DNA from: Armatimonadota bacterium
GTDB lineage: Bacteria > Sysuimicrobiota > Sysuimicrobiia > Sysuimicrobiales > Humicultoraceae
DNA: 5,185 bases
Assembly (NCBI GenBank): GCA_016198805.1
Contig: JACQHU010000048.1
Location: forward strand, 1-5,185
Reading direction: 5' to 3'
Every line of letters begins with the position of its first letter. Within the stretch, counting starts at the first letter, position 1. The notes beneath the pieces were generated by a model. That model worked only from the letters and a program-made list of their open reading frames with translations, did no database searches and was not told the origin of the DNA. Position numbers and translations under genes: made by a program. Positions 1 through 5,185 of the stretch are shown piece after piece.

Positions 1-2672
1 CAGGCGTCTGCGCCCAGTCCCGCCCGCACAATGGCGATATGACGTTCGTAGTCTGCGCGGTCCGGAGGTGGCAGCGGGGCGTGGATGGCTTCGCGCAGCA
101 CCTCGGCGGCCCCGAAGATGCGGGCCGCCCGCATGAAATCCCCCTGCGCGGCGGCCACACACCCGAAGCCCTCGAGCACGTCCGCGACGCCCCACTTGTC
201 GCCGAGATCCCTGAAGATGAGCAGACTCTCGGCATAATGCGCACAGGCCGCGCCCGCATCGCCAAGGGTGCGCGCCACGGTCCCCAGCCCGTTGAGCGCG
301 GCCGCCATGCCTTGCCGGTGCCCCAACTCCCTCGCGATCGCAAGGCTGTCCTGGTACAGCGCGCGCGATGCCTCAAGATCGCCCTGATTCCACGCAATCA
401 AACCCAGGTTATGGAGTGTGGAAGACGCACCCAGGCGATCTCCGGATTGACGCCGGATCTTCAGGCTCTCCTGGAGGAACGCGCGCGCTGCGGCGTAGTC
501 GCCCAGCGCCCGCGCGACGATACCCAGGTTGTTGAGCGCGACCGCGATGCCCCGCCGGTCCTCCAGTTCCCGAAAGAGGACCAGGCTGTCCTCGTAGAGT
601 GAGCGCGCGCGAGCGTACTCGCCCTGATTCCAGGCAACCAGACCCAGACCGATGAGCGCGGCGGCGGCTCTGCGCTTGTCACCCAGCTCCCGGGCCAGGG
701 TCAGGCCTTCCTCGAAAGACGCCCGTGCCGCCTCGTAGTCCGCCTGGTGCCAGGCCAGATTGCCCACGCCGCAGAGCACTTTGGCCCGGGTCCCCGAGCG
801 TTCAGGCAGACGGGTCAGAACCGCTTCGGCCCACCGTCGTCCTTCAGTGAAGTGGCCGTGGACTTCCCAGAACTTGATCAGGGCGGCGACGAGGCGAAGG
901 CCGGTCCCCAGATCTCCCGGCCCCAGCGACCATTCCAGCGCCGCCCGCATGTTGGCGTGCTCCCGCTGCAGGCGGCTCAGCCATCTGGCCTGCTCCGGCC
1001 CGATCACGTGCGGCTCGGCCTGCTCCGCCAGCGCGAGATAGAAGGCGGCATGGCGTCTCTGGGCTCCTAAGGCCTCTGCCGCGCCGCGCAGGCGGTCGTG
1101 GGCGTACTGCCGCACCGTCTCCAGCAGCCGGTAGCGCACCTCGCCGTCGTCGTCCTCCGCAATGACCAGAGACTTGTCGACCAACTGCGTCAGCAGGTCG
1201 AGGACGGCGAACTCATCGGCCTGCTCACCCGCGCTCACGGCCTCAGCCGCCTCCAGCGTGAAGCCACCGACAAACACCGACAGCCGGGTCAGCATCGAGC
1301 GTTCCTGTGCCGAGAGCAGGTCGTAGCTCCAGTCCATCGCAGCCCGCAGCGTCTGATGCCGGGGAAGGGCCGTGCGTCTGCCCGCGGTCAGCAGTCGGAA
1401 TCGGTCGTCCAGCCGACGCGCAATCTGCTCGGGCGGCAACACAGCCACGCGCGCCGCCGCCAGTTCGATCGCCAGGGGAATGCCATCGAGCTGGTGGCAC
1501 ACGCGCGCTACGGCTTCGGCGTTCCGCTCGGTCAGGGCGAAGCCTGGCTGGATGGCGGCGGCGCGGTCGACGAACAGACGGACCGCTTCGACATCGGCAA
1601 GCGCCGCCGGTATCGGCGGATGTCGCAGGTCAGGCGTGGCGAGCGATGGGACGCGCCAGACGGTCTCGCCGGCCACACCCAGCCGCTCGCGGCTGGTGGC
1701 CATGATCCGCACGCGGGGGCAGCCCTGCAACAGCGCGGTGGCGATCTGCGCGCAGGTCGCCACCAGATGCTCGCAGTTGTCCAGGACCAGGAGCACATGT
1801 CGGAACTGGAGATGCTCAATGATCGTGGGCAGCAGCGGTCGGCCGGGCTGCTCGCGCAGCCGAAGGGCCGCTGCGATGGTGGCGGGCACCAGGCCCGGTT
1901 CCATCAGGGGCGCCAGGTCCACGAACCAGACGCCATCCGCAAGGACCTGACCCAGTTCGGCGGCGACCTGGAGCGCGAGGCGCGTCTTCCCGCATCCTCC
2001 CGTGCCCGTGAGCGTGAGCAGTCGCGTTGTCTCCACCAGGCGCCTGACCTCGGCGAGCTCCCGTTCGCGTCCAATGAAGCTGGTGAGCTGCGCGGGCAGG
2101 TTGTTGGGGACCGCGGTCAGCGTCTTGGGCGGAGGGAAGTCGGCGAGCAGATCGGGGGCGACGACCTGGAACAGGCGCTCGGGCTGAGCGAGATCCTTCA
2201 GGCGGTGCTGGCCCAGGTCGCGCAGGCTGACGCCCGGCGGCAGATCCCGTGCAATCAGTTCGCGTGTCGCGCCGGAGAGGAGGATCTGGCCGCCCCACGC
2301 AGCCGTGCAGATCCGCGCGGCGCGATGAATATCGATCCCTACGTAGCCAGTCTCACCACTGGTGGGCTCGCCCGTGTGCAGTCCCATCCGGACCCAGACC
2401 GTGGCGCCTTCGGGCCACGGATGCGCCAGTACCGCGCGCTGGCCCGCCACGGCGGCCTGCACGGCCGCCATGGCGCTCGGGAACGCGTAGTAGAGACCGT
2501 CGCCATGCGTCTCCACCTCTGTGCCACCCCGCTCCTGGAAGGCGGTCCGCAGCAAGCGGTGGTGGTCGGCGAGGAGGTCCGCGTACTGATTCCCCAGATC
2601 CTGGAGCAGGCGCGTGGAGCCCTCGATGTCTGTGAACAGGAAGGTCAGTGTTCCGGCTGGCAGGTCGTCCAT
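1..2672 (-). CDS. Cyclase-like / STAND ATPase / TPR signalling protein (3' end cut by window edge)
   Basis: Probable cytoplasmic signalling protein, 890 codons visible with no internal stop. Residues 1-170 are a class III cyclase-like domain: TFLFTDIEGSTRL at 10-22 (metal Asp15), THGDG at 55-59 (second metal Asp58), VGIDIHRAARI at 111-121 and LGQHRLKDL at 153-161. A STAND/NB-ARC ATPase follows: FIGRERELAEV at 199-209, Walker A GTGGCGKT at 223-230, Walker B LLVLDNCEHL at 294-303, MATSRERL at 324-331 and LDGIPLAIELAAARV at 395-409. A winged-helix-like region covers about 440-530 (LRAAMDWSY, RYRLLETVRQYA), and TPRs fill about 550-867. The conserved tail begins at GAAEVLREAI (854-863) and is cut at residue 890, so a stop or an extra DNA-binding domain lies outside the window. 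The ATG at 2672 is the only sensible start: an in-frame TGA lies five codons upstream. The Shine-Dalgarno is weak (AGGCGG). In the cyclase domain, the usual substrate Lys, Asp and transition-state Asn are Glu54, Ile113 and His116, so canonical cAMP synthesis is doubtful. One TTA codon (Leu535) is present. The family assignment is firm; the ligand and output are unknown. Confidence 0.95.
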   Translation of the reverse strand, partial: MDDLPAGTLTFLFTDIEGSTRLLQDLGNQYADLLADHHRLLRTAFQERGGTEVETHGDGLYYAFPSAMAAVQAAVAGQRAVLAHPWPEGATVWVRMGLHTGEPTSGETGYVGIDIHRAARICTAAWGGQILLSGATRELIARDLPPGVSLRDLGQHRLKDLAQPERLFQVVAPDLLADFPPPKTLTAVPNNLPAQLTSFIGRERELAEVRRLVETTRLLTLTGTGGCGKTRLALQVAAELGQVLADGVWFVDLAPLMEPGLVPATIAAALRLREQPGRPLLPTIIEHLQFRHVLLVLDNCEHLVATCAQIATALLQGCPRVRIMATSRERLGVAGETVWRVPSLATPDLRHPPIPAALADVEAVRLFVDRAAAIQPGFALTERNAEAVARVCHQLDGIPLAIELAAARVAVLPPEQIARRLDDRFRLLTAGRRTALPRHQTLRAAMDWSYDLLSAQERSMLTRLSVFVGGFTLEAAEAVSAGEQADEFAVLDLLTQLVDKSLVIAEDDDGEVRYRLLETVRQYAHDRLRGAAEALGAQRRHAAFYLALAEQAEPHVIGPEQARWLSRLQREHANMRAALEWSLGPGDLGTGLRLVAALIKFWEVHGHFTEGRRWAEAVLTRLPERSGTRAKVLCGVGNLAWHQADYEAARASFEEGLTLARELGDKRRAAAALIGLGLVAWNQGEYARARSLYEDSLVLFRELEDRRGIAVALNNLGIVARALGDYAAARAFLQESLKIRRQSGDRLGASSTLHNLGLIAWNQGDLEASRALYQDSLAIARELGHRQGMAAALNGLGTVARTLGDAGAACAHYAESLLIFRDLGDKWGVADVLEGFGCVAAAQGDFMRAARIFGAAEVLREAIHAPLPPPDRADYERHIAIVRAGLGADA
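72..791 (-). repeat. Six tandem 40-residue TPR units (120-bp period) inside the STAND protein
   Basis: Six units follow each other with an exact 40-codon period and no insertion: residues 628-667, 668-707, 708-747, 748-787, 788-827 and 828-867. Each carries the pattern LxxLGxVAxxxGDxxxAR followed by SLxxxRELGDRRG. Units alternate in type. Units 2 and 4 read AWNQGE and AWNQGD, while units 3 and 5 read ARALGD and ARTLGD. The pair 2+3 (432-671) and the pair 4+5 (192-431) therefore look like copies of an 80-residue module. The nucleotide sequence still shows it: near 620-648 and 380-408 the same CGCCCTGATTCCA stretch recurs exactly 240 bp apart. TPR superhelices usually bind proteins or peptides and act as the sensor arm in STAND ATPases. 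Confidence 0.9.
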
Positions 2673-2765
2673 CGCCGCCTGCGGTCACGATCCGGTGTGC
2701 GCAGCAGTTTCGCCGCTCGGCCGGCAATCCCCTTGGGCCAGCGAGCCGTACCAGCGGGTGATCGA

Positions 2766-2797
2766 GCCCCGCTCATAGCGGCGGCTGACTGCGGGGC
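2766..2797. repeat. GC-rich inverted repeat between lipoprotein and STAND genes
   Basis: Perfect 7-bp arms, GCCCCGC (2766-2772) and GCGGGGC (2791-2797), are separated by 18 bases. It lies in the 158-bp gap (2673-2830) downstream of the lipoprotein stop. No T-tract follows on the minus strand, so a classical intrinsic terminator is not supported; a weak attenuator or a chance GC-rich pairing are both possible. The rest of this gap shows no recognisable promoter, tRNA or small gene. Confidence 0.35.
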
Positions 2798-2830
2798 CTG
2801 CGGCGACCTGCAGGGTCACACGGGATGGCC

Positions 2831-3685
2831 CTACTGATCGACCCGAACCGAGAGCGTCAGCGTCCTGCCGCTGTACGCCGGGCCTTCGATGGTAATTTCG
2901 ATCTGATCCGGCTGCAGCAGGGAGACAATCCCGTCCGGCCCCACCGAGAGCGACCTGGCACCTCCCGAGAAGAGGATCCGCGACGGCTCGCCCCGGTCCA
3001 TCCGCCGGAAGAAGATCCGCTGGCCGACCCGCAGGCGCATCGAGCGGGGCCCCTCGATGAATGGCCCGCGGATCGGGTCCACCGTGTACTGAATCGTGAC
3101 CGCACCTTGCGGCAGCGGGGGCAGGTACTGGCTGAAGAGATCCTCGGCCTGCCATCTACCCTCGCTCCACCGAAAGAGGCGGTCGAGGTCGCCGGCCGTC
3201 TCGAGCAGGCCTTCCGGGACGAACTGGATGCGGCCGGCAATGAGCGCCGAGTGCTCCAGCGTCACCTGTACACCGCCCTGGGCGTGCTGCACCACGATGT
3301 AGCTCAGCGCCCCTGCGCTCCCTCCCCGCGCGGCAAAGACCGCGACGAGCGGCGCATTGTCGCCCGCGCGTCCGGTCTGGACCGGCAGCCATCCGTCGCC
3401 CGCCACGAAACGCTGCAGGACCGGGCGGTAGCGCCCGCGGTCGTCCGGCGCCAGGACGAAGGCGATGGGCTGCGCGCGCGCGGCCCGGGCGGCGGCCACA
3501 AGCACTTCCTCGCGCCCGTCGCCGTCCAGGTCGGCGTAGGCGACTTCCTTGATGGTGACGTCTTTGGGGAGCATGCCCGCGACCTGCCCGGCCGTGGGGC
3601 GGGTGACCTCGGATCGGCGGAGGATCTGGCAGCCGCCGGAGACCAGGCTCAGGCAGACGATCAGCGCAAGCGTGAGGCGGCGCAC
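2831..3685 (-). CDS. Putative exported lipoprotein with FG-GAP/VCBS-like acidic turn
   Basis: Predicted 284-residue protein, not matched to a named family. The start is GTG at 3685: a strong GGGAGG ribosome site sits five bases upstream and a signal peptide begins there at once. Residues 1-19 are two arginines, the hydrophobic run LTLALIVCLSLV, then SGGC. Cys19 is the likely lipidation site, although Ser at -3 is less common than Leu. Residues 52-60 (DLDGDGREE) form an Asp-rich loop like those in FG-GAP/VCBS beta-propeller repeats, which usually bind calcium. Only one such loop is clear, so a full propeller is not shown. Residues about 213-284 are beta-rich and end in GIVSLLQPDQIEITIEG, loosely like a bacterial Ig-like domain. 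The likely location is the outer face of the cytoplasmic membrane or cell envelope. The ORF stays open upstream to an ATG at 3865, but those 60 residues are Arg/Pro-rich and would bury the signal peptide, so I exclude them. It lies between the M20 gene (188-bp gap) and the STAND gene (158-bp gap). The role is unknown. Confidence 0.8.
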   Translation of the reverse strand: MRRLTLALIVCLSLVSGGCQILRRSEVTRPTAGQVAGMLPKDVTIKEVAYADLDGDGREEVLVAAARAARAQPIAFVLAPDDRGRYRPVLQRFVAGDGWLPVQTGRAGDNAPLVAVFAARGGSAGALSYIVVQHAQGGVQVTLEHSALIAGRIQFVPEGLLETAGDLDRLFRWSEGRWQAEDLFSQYLPPLPQGAVTIQYTVDPIRGPFIEGPRSMRLRVGQRIFFRRMDRGEPSRILFSGGARSLSVGPDGIVSLLQPDQIEITIEGPAYSGRTLTLSVRVDQ

Positions 3686-3690
3686 TCGGG

Positions 3691-3696
3691 CCTCCC
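3691..3696 (-). promoter_or_regulatory. Shine-Dalgarno that fixes the lipoprotein GTG start
   Basis: On the minus strand GGGAGG is followed by five bases (CCCGA) and then GTG. It is the best ribosome-binding site in the window and supports the GTG at 3685 over the in-frame ATG at 3865. Confidence 0.8.
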
Positions 3697-3700
3697 GACC

Positions 3701-3718
3701 CGTCCACGGGCGTGGACG
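3701..3718. promoter_or_regulatory. 18-bp perfect palindrome directly upstream of the lipoprotein ribosome site
   Basis: CGTCCACG and CGTGGACG are perfect 8-bp arms around a 2-bp centre. On the minus strand the palindrome ends four bases before the GGGAGG ribosome site. As DNA it could be an operator for a dimeric repressor. As RNA it can fold into a 7-bp hairpin with a 4-base loop next to the Shine-Dalgarno. Another copy of the half-site CGTGGAC lies at 3802-3808, within the same intergenic region. No regulator is identified, and no convincing -35/-10 pair was found in 3686-3873. Confidence 0.45.
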
Positions 3719-3760
3719 CAGGTTCCGAGTGGGCTGTACCCCGCGCCTGCCGGAGTCAGA

Positions 3761-3774
3761 CCCGTCGTGACGGG
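3761..3774. repeat. Second intergenic palindrome, CCCGTC-GT-GACGGG
   Basis: Perfect 6-bp arms around two bases lie in the M20-lipoprotein gap. An alternative longer-range pairing exists between CCTGCC (3746-3751) and GGCAGG (3773-3778). A related shorter palindrome, CCCGT-CC-ACGGG, lies at 3699-3710 and overlaps the 18-bp palindrome. It could be a weak terminator for the M20 gene (no T-run follows on the minus strand), an operator, or chance in GC-rich DNA. Confidence 0.35.
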
Positions 3775-3873
3775 CAGGTGTGTTGTGCCCCCTGCTCAGG
3801 ACGTGGACTGCATCGGCGACGCGCAGGACCAACGGTGGCGGGTCTGCTCGAGGTGGGGAGTGCACCCATCCCT

Positions 3874-5085
3874 CTATCGACGCGCCTCCTCGAATTCGGC
3901 CCGTACACGGGCCGCCAGCCCGGGATCGCTCATCAGCTCCGCGGCCGCCAGGGCCAGCACAGAGGCCATGGCCATCATGACCTCCTCAGCCTCCGCTGAT
4001 GCGAACTCCTCGTGCCCTTCCAGGGTGTGAAATCGCCACCCACCCCGCCGGCCGGTGCCGATAAGGGCACCCGGGATGCGCCGGGAGAGGTTACCGAAAT
4101 CGGTGGCAAAGGGAAGGACTGGTGGGTCGCCGACGAACTCGCGCCCTGTAGCCCGGAAGGCCCGGGTCACGACCTCCGCCAGGACGCTGTTTGGGAGGAT
4201 CCCCTCGTAGACCGGGCCGACAGCCTCCCACGCGGCGACCGACCCCATGCCTGTGGCGCCACCCCGGACCGCATCGCCCAGCGTCTGGACCCGGACAGTA
4301 AGTCCGGCCGCGTCATCGGCGAAGAGGAGAATCAGGGCCCGCCCGTGGATGCCCGATGCGTGCTCCACGTCGCCTGTCAGGCAAACTTCCTCGACCAGGA
4401 CATCGCTCCGCCCGTAGCGCTGCCCCGCTTCCGCGGCCAGGGTCAGCACGCGCATCATGGCATCCACGGGGTCAGGACCCGCAGTGAAAAGGGCGCGGGG
4501 ACCGGTCAGCACCAGGCGGCACCGCTGCATCCAGCGGGACCGGCGCCACACGGTGTCGATGTTTTCGGGGTGCGCATAGAGGACCGCGTCAAGGTCGTCC
4601 CACGCACCGGCGGCAGCGGTGACCGTCTTCCCCCCACCCCGCAGCCTGGTGCCCGGGCTGTGGATCTCGTCCGCGGGCAGTCCCATCACCACCACCGTCC
4701 CGGCGGCCGGACCGGCGACCGCCAACACGGAGGCTGCCAGGGTGACGGCAGCAGCGATCACATTGTGGCCGCAGGCGTGGATCGGCGTCACCGCACCGTT
4801 CGGACCGTACCCCGGCAGCGCATCGCAGAGGAGCACCAGACCGATCCTGGGGCCGGGCCCCCTCACCAGCTCTGCGCGGAAGCACGTGTCGATCCCGGCA
4901 TAGGGCCGCCTGATGGCGCAGCCCGCGGTCTGCAGCCTCGCGATGATCTCGGCGGTGCAGACCTGCTCCTCGTAGGCCAGCTCTGGGTGCATATGCACGA
5001 ATTGGAAAAGAGAGACCGCCTCTCCCCTGCCCGTTCGCAAGGCGTCGAGCAAGGCCTGAGGACGAAAGGTGGAGGCCTCACCCAT
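3874..5085 (-). CDS. Divergent M20-family (M20D / PM20D2-AbgB-like) metallo-amidohydrolase
   Basis: A 403-residue protein of normal length for M20D amidohydrolases, which use two metal ions to cleave amide bonds of N-acyl amino acids or dipeptides. It has no signal peptide, so it is probably cytosolic. Landmarks in order are HPEL (33-36), CDALPG (87-92), HACGHN (103-108, metal ligands Cys105 and His107), PADE (137-140, metal Glu140), GGGK (150-153), AHPE (171-174, metal His172), TDFGN (328-332) and HEEFA (358-362, probable last ligand His358). The CDALPG/HACGHN/TDFGN set is nearer to PM20D2 and AbgB than to classical hippurate hydrolases. Two oddities stand out. The catalytic Glu of the usual PAEE is Asp139. 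The lid-domain His of the usual GKxxH is replaced, the segment reading GPRALF (195-200). There is also an insertion of about ten residues after Glu140. The activity may be altered or absent, and the substrate cannot be named. The ATG at 5085 gives the usual spacing to HPEL and follows an in-frame TAG at 5092-5094, but has no Shine-Dalgarno. Confidence 0.88.
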   Translation of the reverse strand: MGEASTFRPQALLDALRTGRGEAVSLFQFVHMHPELAYEEQVCTAEIIARLQTAGCAIRRPYAGIDTCFRAELVRGPGPRIGLVLLCDALPGYGPNGAVTPIHACGHNVIAAAVTLAASVLAVAGPAAGTVVVMGLPADEIHSPGTRLRGGGKTVTAAAGAWDDLDAVLYAHPENIDTVWRRSRWMQRCRLVLTGPRALFTAGPDPVDAMMRVLTLAAEAGQRYGRSDVLVEEVCLTGDVEHASGIHGRALILLFADDAAGLTVRVQTLGDAVRGGATGMGSVAAWEAVGPVYEGILPNSVLAEVVTRAFRATGREFVGDPPVLPFATDFGNLSRRIPGALIGTGRRGGWRFHTLEGHEEFASAEAEEVMMAMASVLALAAAELMSDPGLAARVRAEFEEARR

Positions 5086-5091
5086 GGGCGA

Positions 5092-5109
5092 CTACACGCT
5101 GCAGTGCAT
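5092..5109 (-). promoter_or_regulatory. Possible five-codon leader ORF in frame with the M20 gene
   Basis: An ATG at 5109 is preceded by GAGGG (5116-5120) with six bases of spacing. It encodes Met-His-Cys-Ser-Val and ends at TAG (5092-5094), in the same frame as the M20 start and only six bases before it. The M20 ATG has no Shine-Dalgarno of its own, so translation by re-initiation after this leader is plausible. A nonsense change or base error in a slightly longer native N-terminus would look the same. The call rests on spacing only. Confidence 0.3.
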
Positions 5110-5136
5110 TCTCAGCCCTCAAGGGAATTCCTCCCG

Positions 5137-5160
5137 GCGCTGTTCCTCAAGAACAGGCGC
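5137..5160. repeat. Hairpin-forming inverted repeat upstream of the M20 gene
   Basis: CTGTTC (5140-5145) and GAACAG (5151-5156) pair around a five-base loop. GCG (5137-5139) and CGC (5158-5160) extend the stem if one G bulges. It lies about 50 bases before the M20 ATG. No T-run is next to it on either strand, so it is not a typical terminator. It could be a leader hairpin, an operator or the end of an upstream unit beyond the window. Confidence 0.35.
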
Positions 5161-5185
5161 GTCTGCGCCGGCTCGGCGACGGACC

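Noticed and set aside
39..602. 187-codon open frame on the plus strand
   Set aside because: It is antisense to the TPR array, and its repeat-like look only mirrors the 120-bp repeat on the other strand.
1068..1070. Single TTA codon (Leu535) as a sign of bldA-type control
   Set aside because: One rare codon in a long gene, with no evidence that the organism is a Streptomyces relative. It is also the only one seen in this gene, so chance is enough.
1098..2837. 579-codon open frame on the plus strand
   Set aside because: It is the exact antisense register of the STAND gene. It stays open because TTA, CTA and TCA codons are rare in that GC-rich gene, and it ends upstream at the single TTA (1068-1070). 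Its translation has no family features, while the minus strand shows complete conserved motifs.
3686..3865. 60-codon N-terminal extension of the lipoprotein to ATG 3865
   Set aside because: It would place a perfect signal peptide and Shine-Dalgarno inside the protein; the composition is Arg/Pro-rich and unlike a natural N-terminus.
2825..4030. 401-codon open frame on the plus strand
   Set aside because: It runs across the lipoprotein gene, an intergenic gap with a strong minus-strand ribosome site, and the end of the M20 gene. Its product is Arg/Pro-rich without recognisable domains, so it is an antisense shadow.
4291..4307. CCGGAC-AGTAA-GTCCGG inverted repeat
   Set aside because: It lies within the M20 coding sequence with no regulatory context. 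Six-bp arms are expected by chance in GC-rich DNA.
1..5185. CRISPR array, tRNA, rRNA, insertion sequence or phage gene
   Set aside because: No repeat-spacer pattern, cloverleaf, transposase motif or terminal repeats were seen. The only tandem repeat is the protein-coding TPR array.

Overview
This is a GC-rich bacterial window in which all three genes lie on the minus strand and nearly every third codon position is G or C. Read in transcription order (right to left), they are a divergent M20-family metallo-amidohydrolase (5085 to 3874), a small exported lipoprotein with an FG-GAP-like acidic turn (GTG at 3685 to 2831), and a large signal-transduction protein (ATG at 2672, running off the left edge). 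The large protein joins a class III nucleotide-cyclase-like domain, a STAND/NB-ARC-type ATPase, a winged-helix region and TPR repeats. That architecture is common in Actinomycetota, Chloroflexota and several high-GC uncultured soil lineages. The sequence does not let me choose a phylum, and there is no rRNA, tRNA, phage or transposon marker.

Layout. Positions 1-2672 hold 890 codons of the cyclase-like/STAND/TPR protein. Its last few tens of residues are probably missing, because the sequence ends inside a conserved C-terminal tail. The first cyclase aspartate, both STAND nucleotide-binding motifs and an exact six-unit, 40-residue TPR array (72-791) can all be read. Positions 2673-2830 are intergenic, with one GC-rich inverted repeat and no obvious promoter. 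Positions 2831-3685 are the lipoprotein gene, with a very good Shine-Dalgarno and an 18-bp palindrome directly in front of it. Positions 3686-3873 are intergenic and carry a second perfect palindrome and another copy of the palindrome half-site. Positions 3874-5085 are the M20 gene. Positions 5086-5185 are a leader with a possible five-codon upstream reading frame and a hairpin.

How the genes may work together. Shared orientation suggests co-transcription is possible, but the 158 and 188 bp gaps and the palindromes leave room for separate control. No functional link among amidohydrolase, lipoprotein and regulator can be proved from sequence.

The most notable points are: (1) the cyclase-like domain keeps its metal aspartates but has lost the usual substrate-recognition residues; (2) the M20 enzyme keeps its metal ligands but appears to have Asp for the catalytic Glu and no lid-domain His; (3) palindromes flank the lipoprotein start; (4) the M20 start codon lacks a Shine-Dalgarno but sits just after an in-frame mini-ORF that has one. 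I see no clear new multi-gene system such as a defence island, CRISPR array or biosynthetic cluster.
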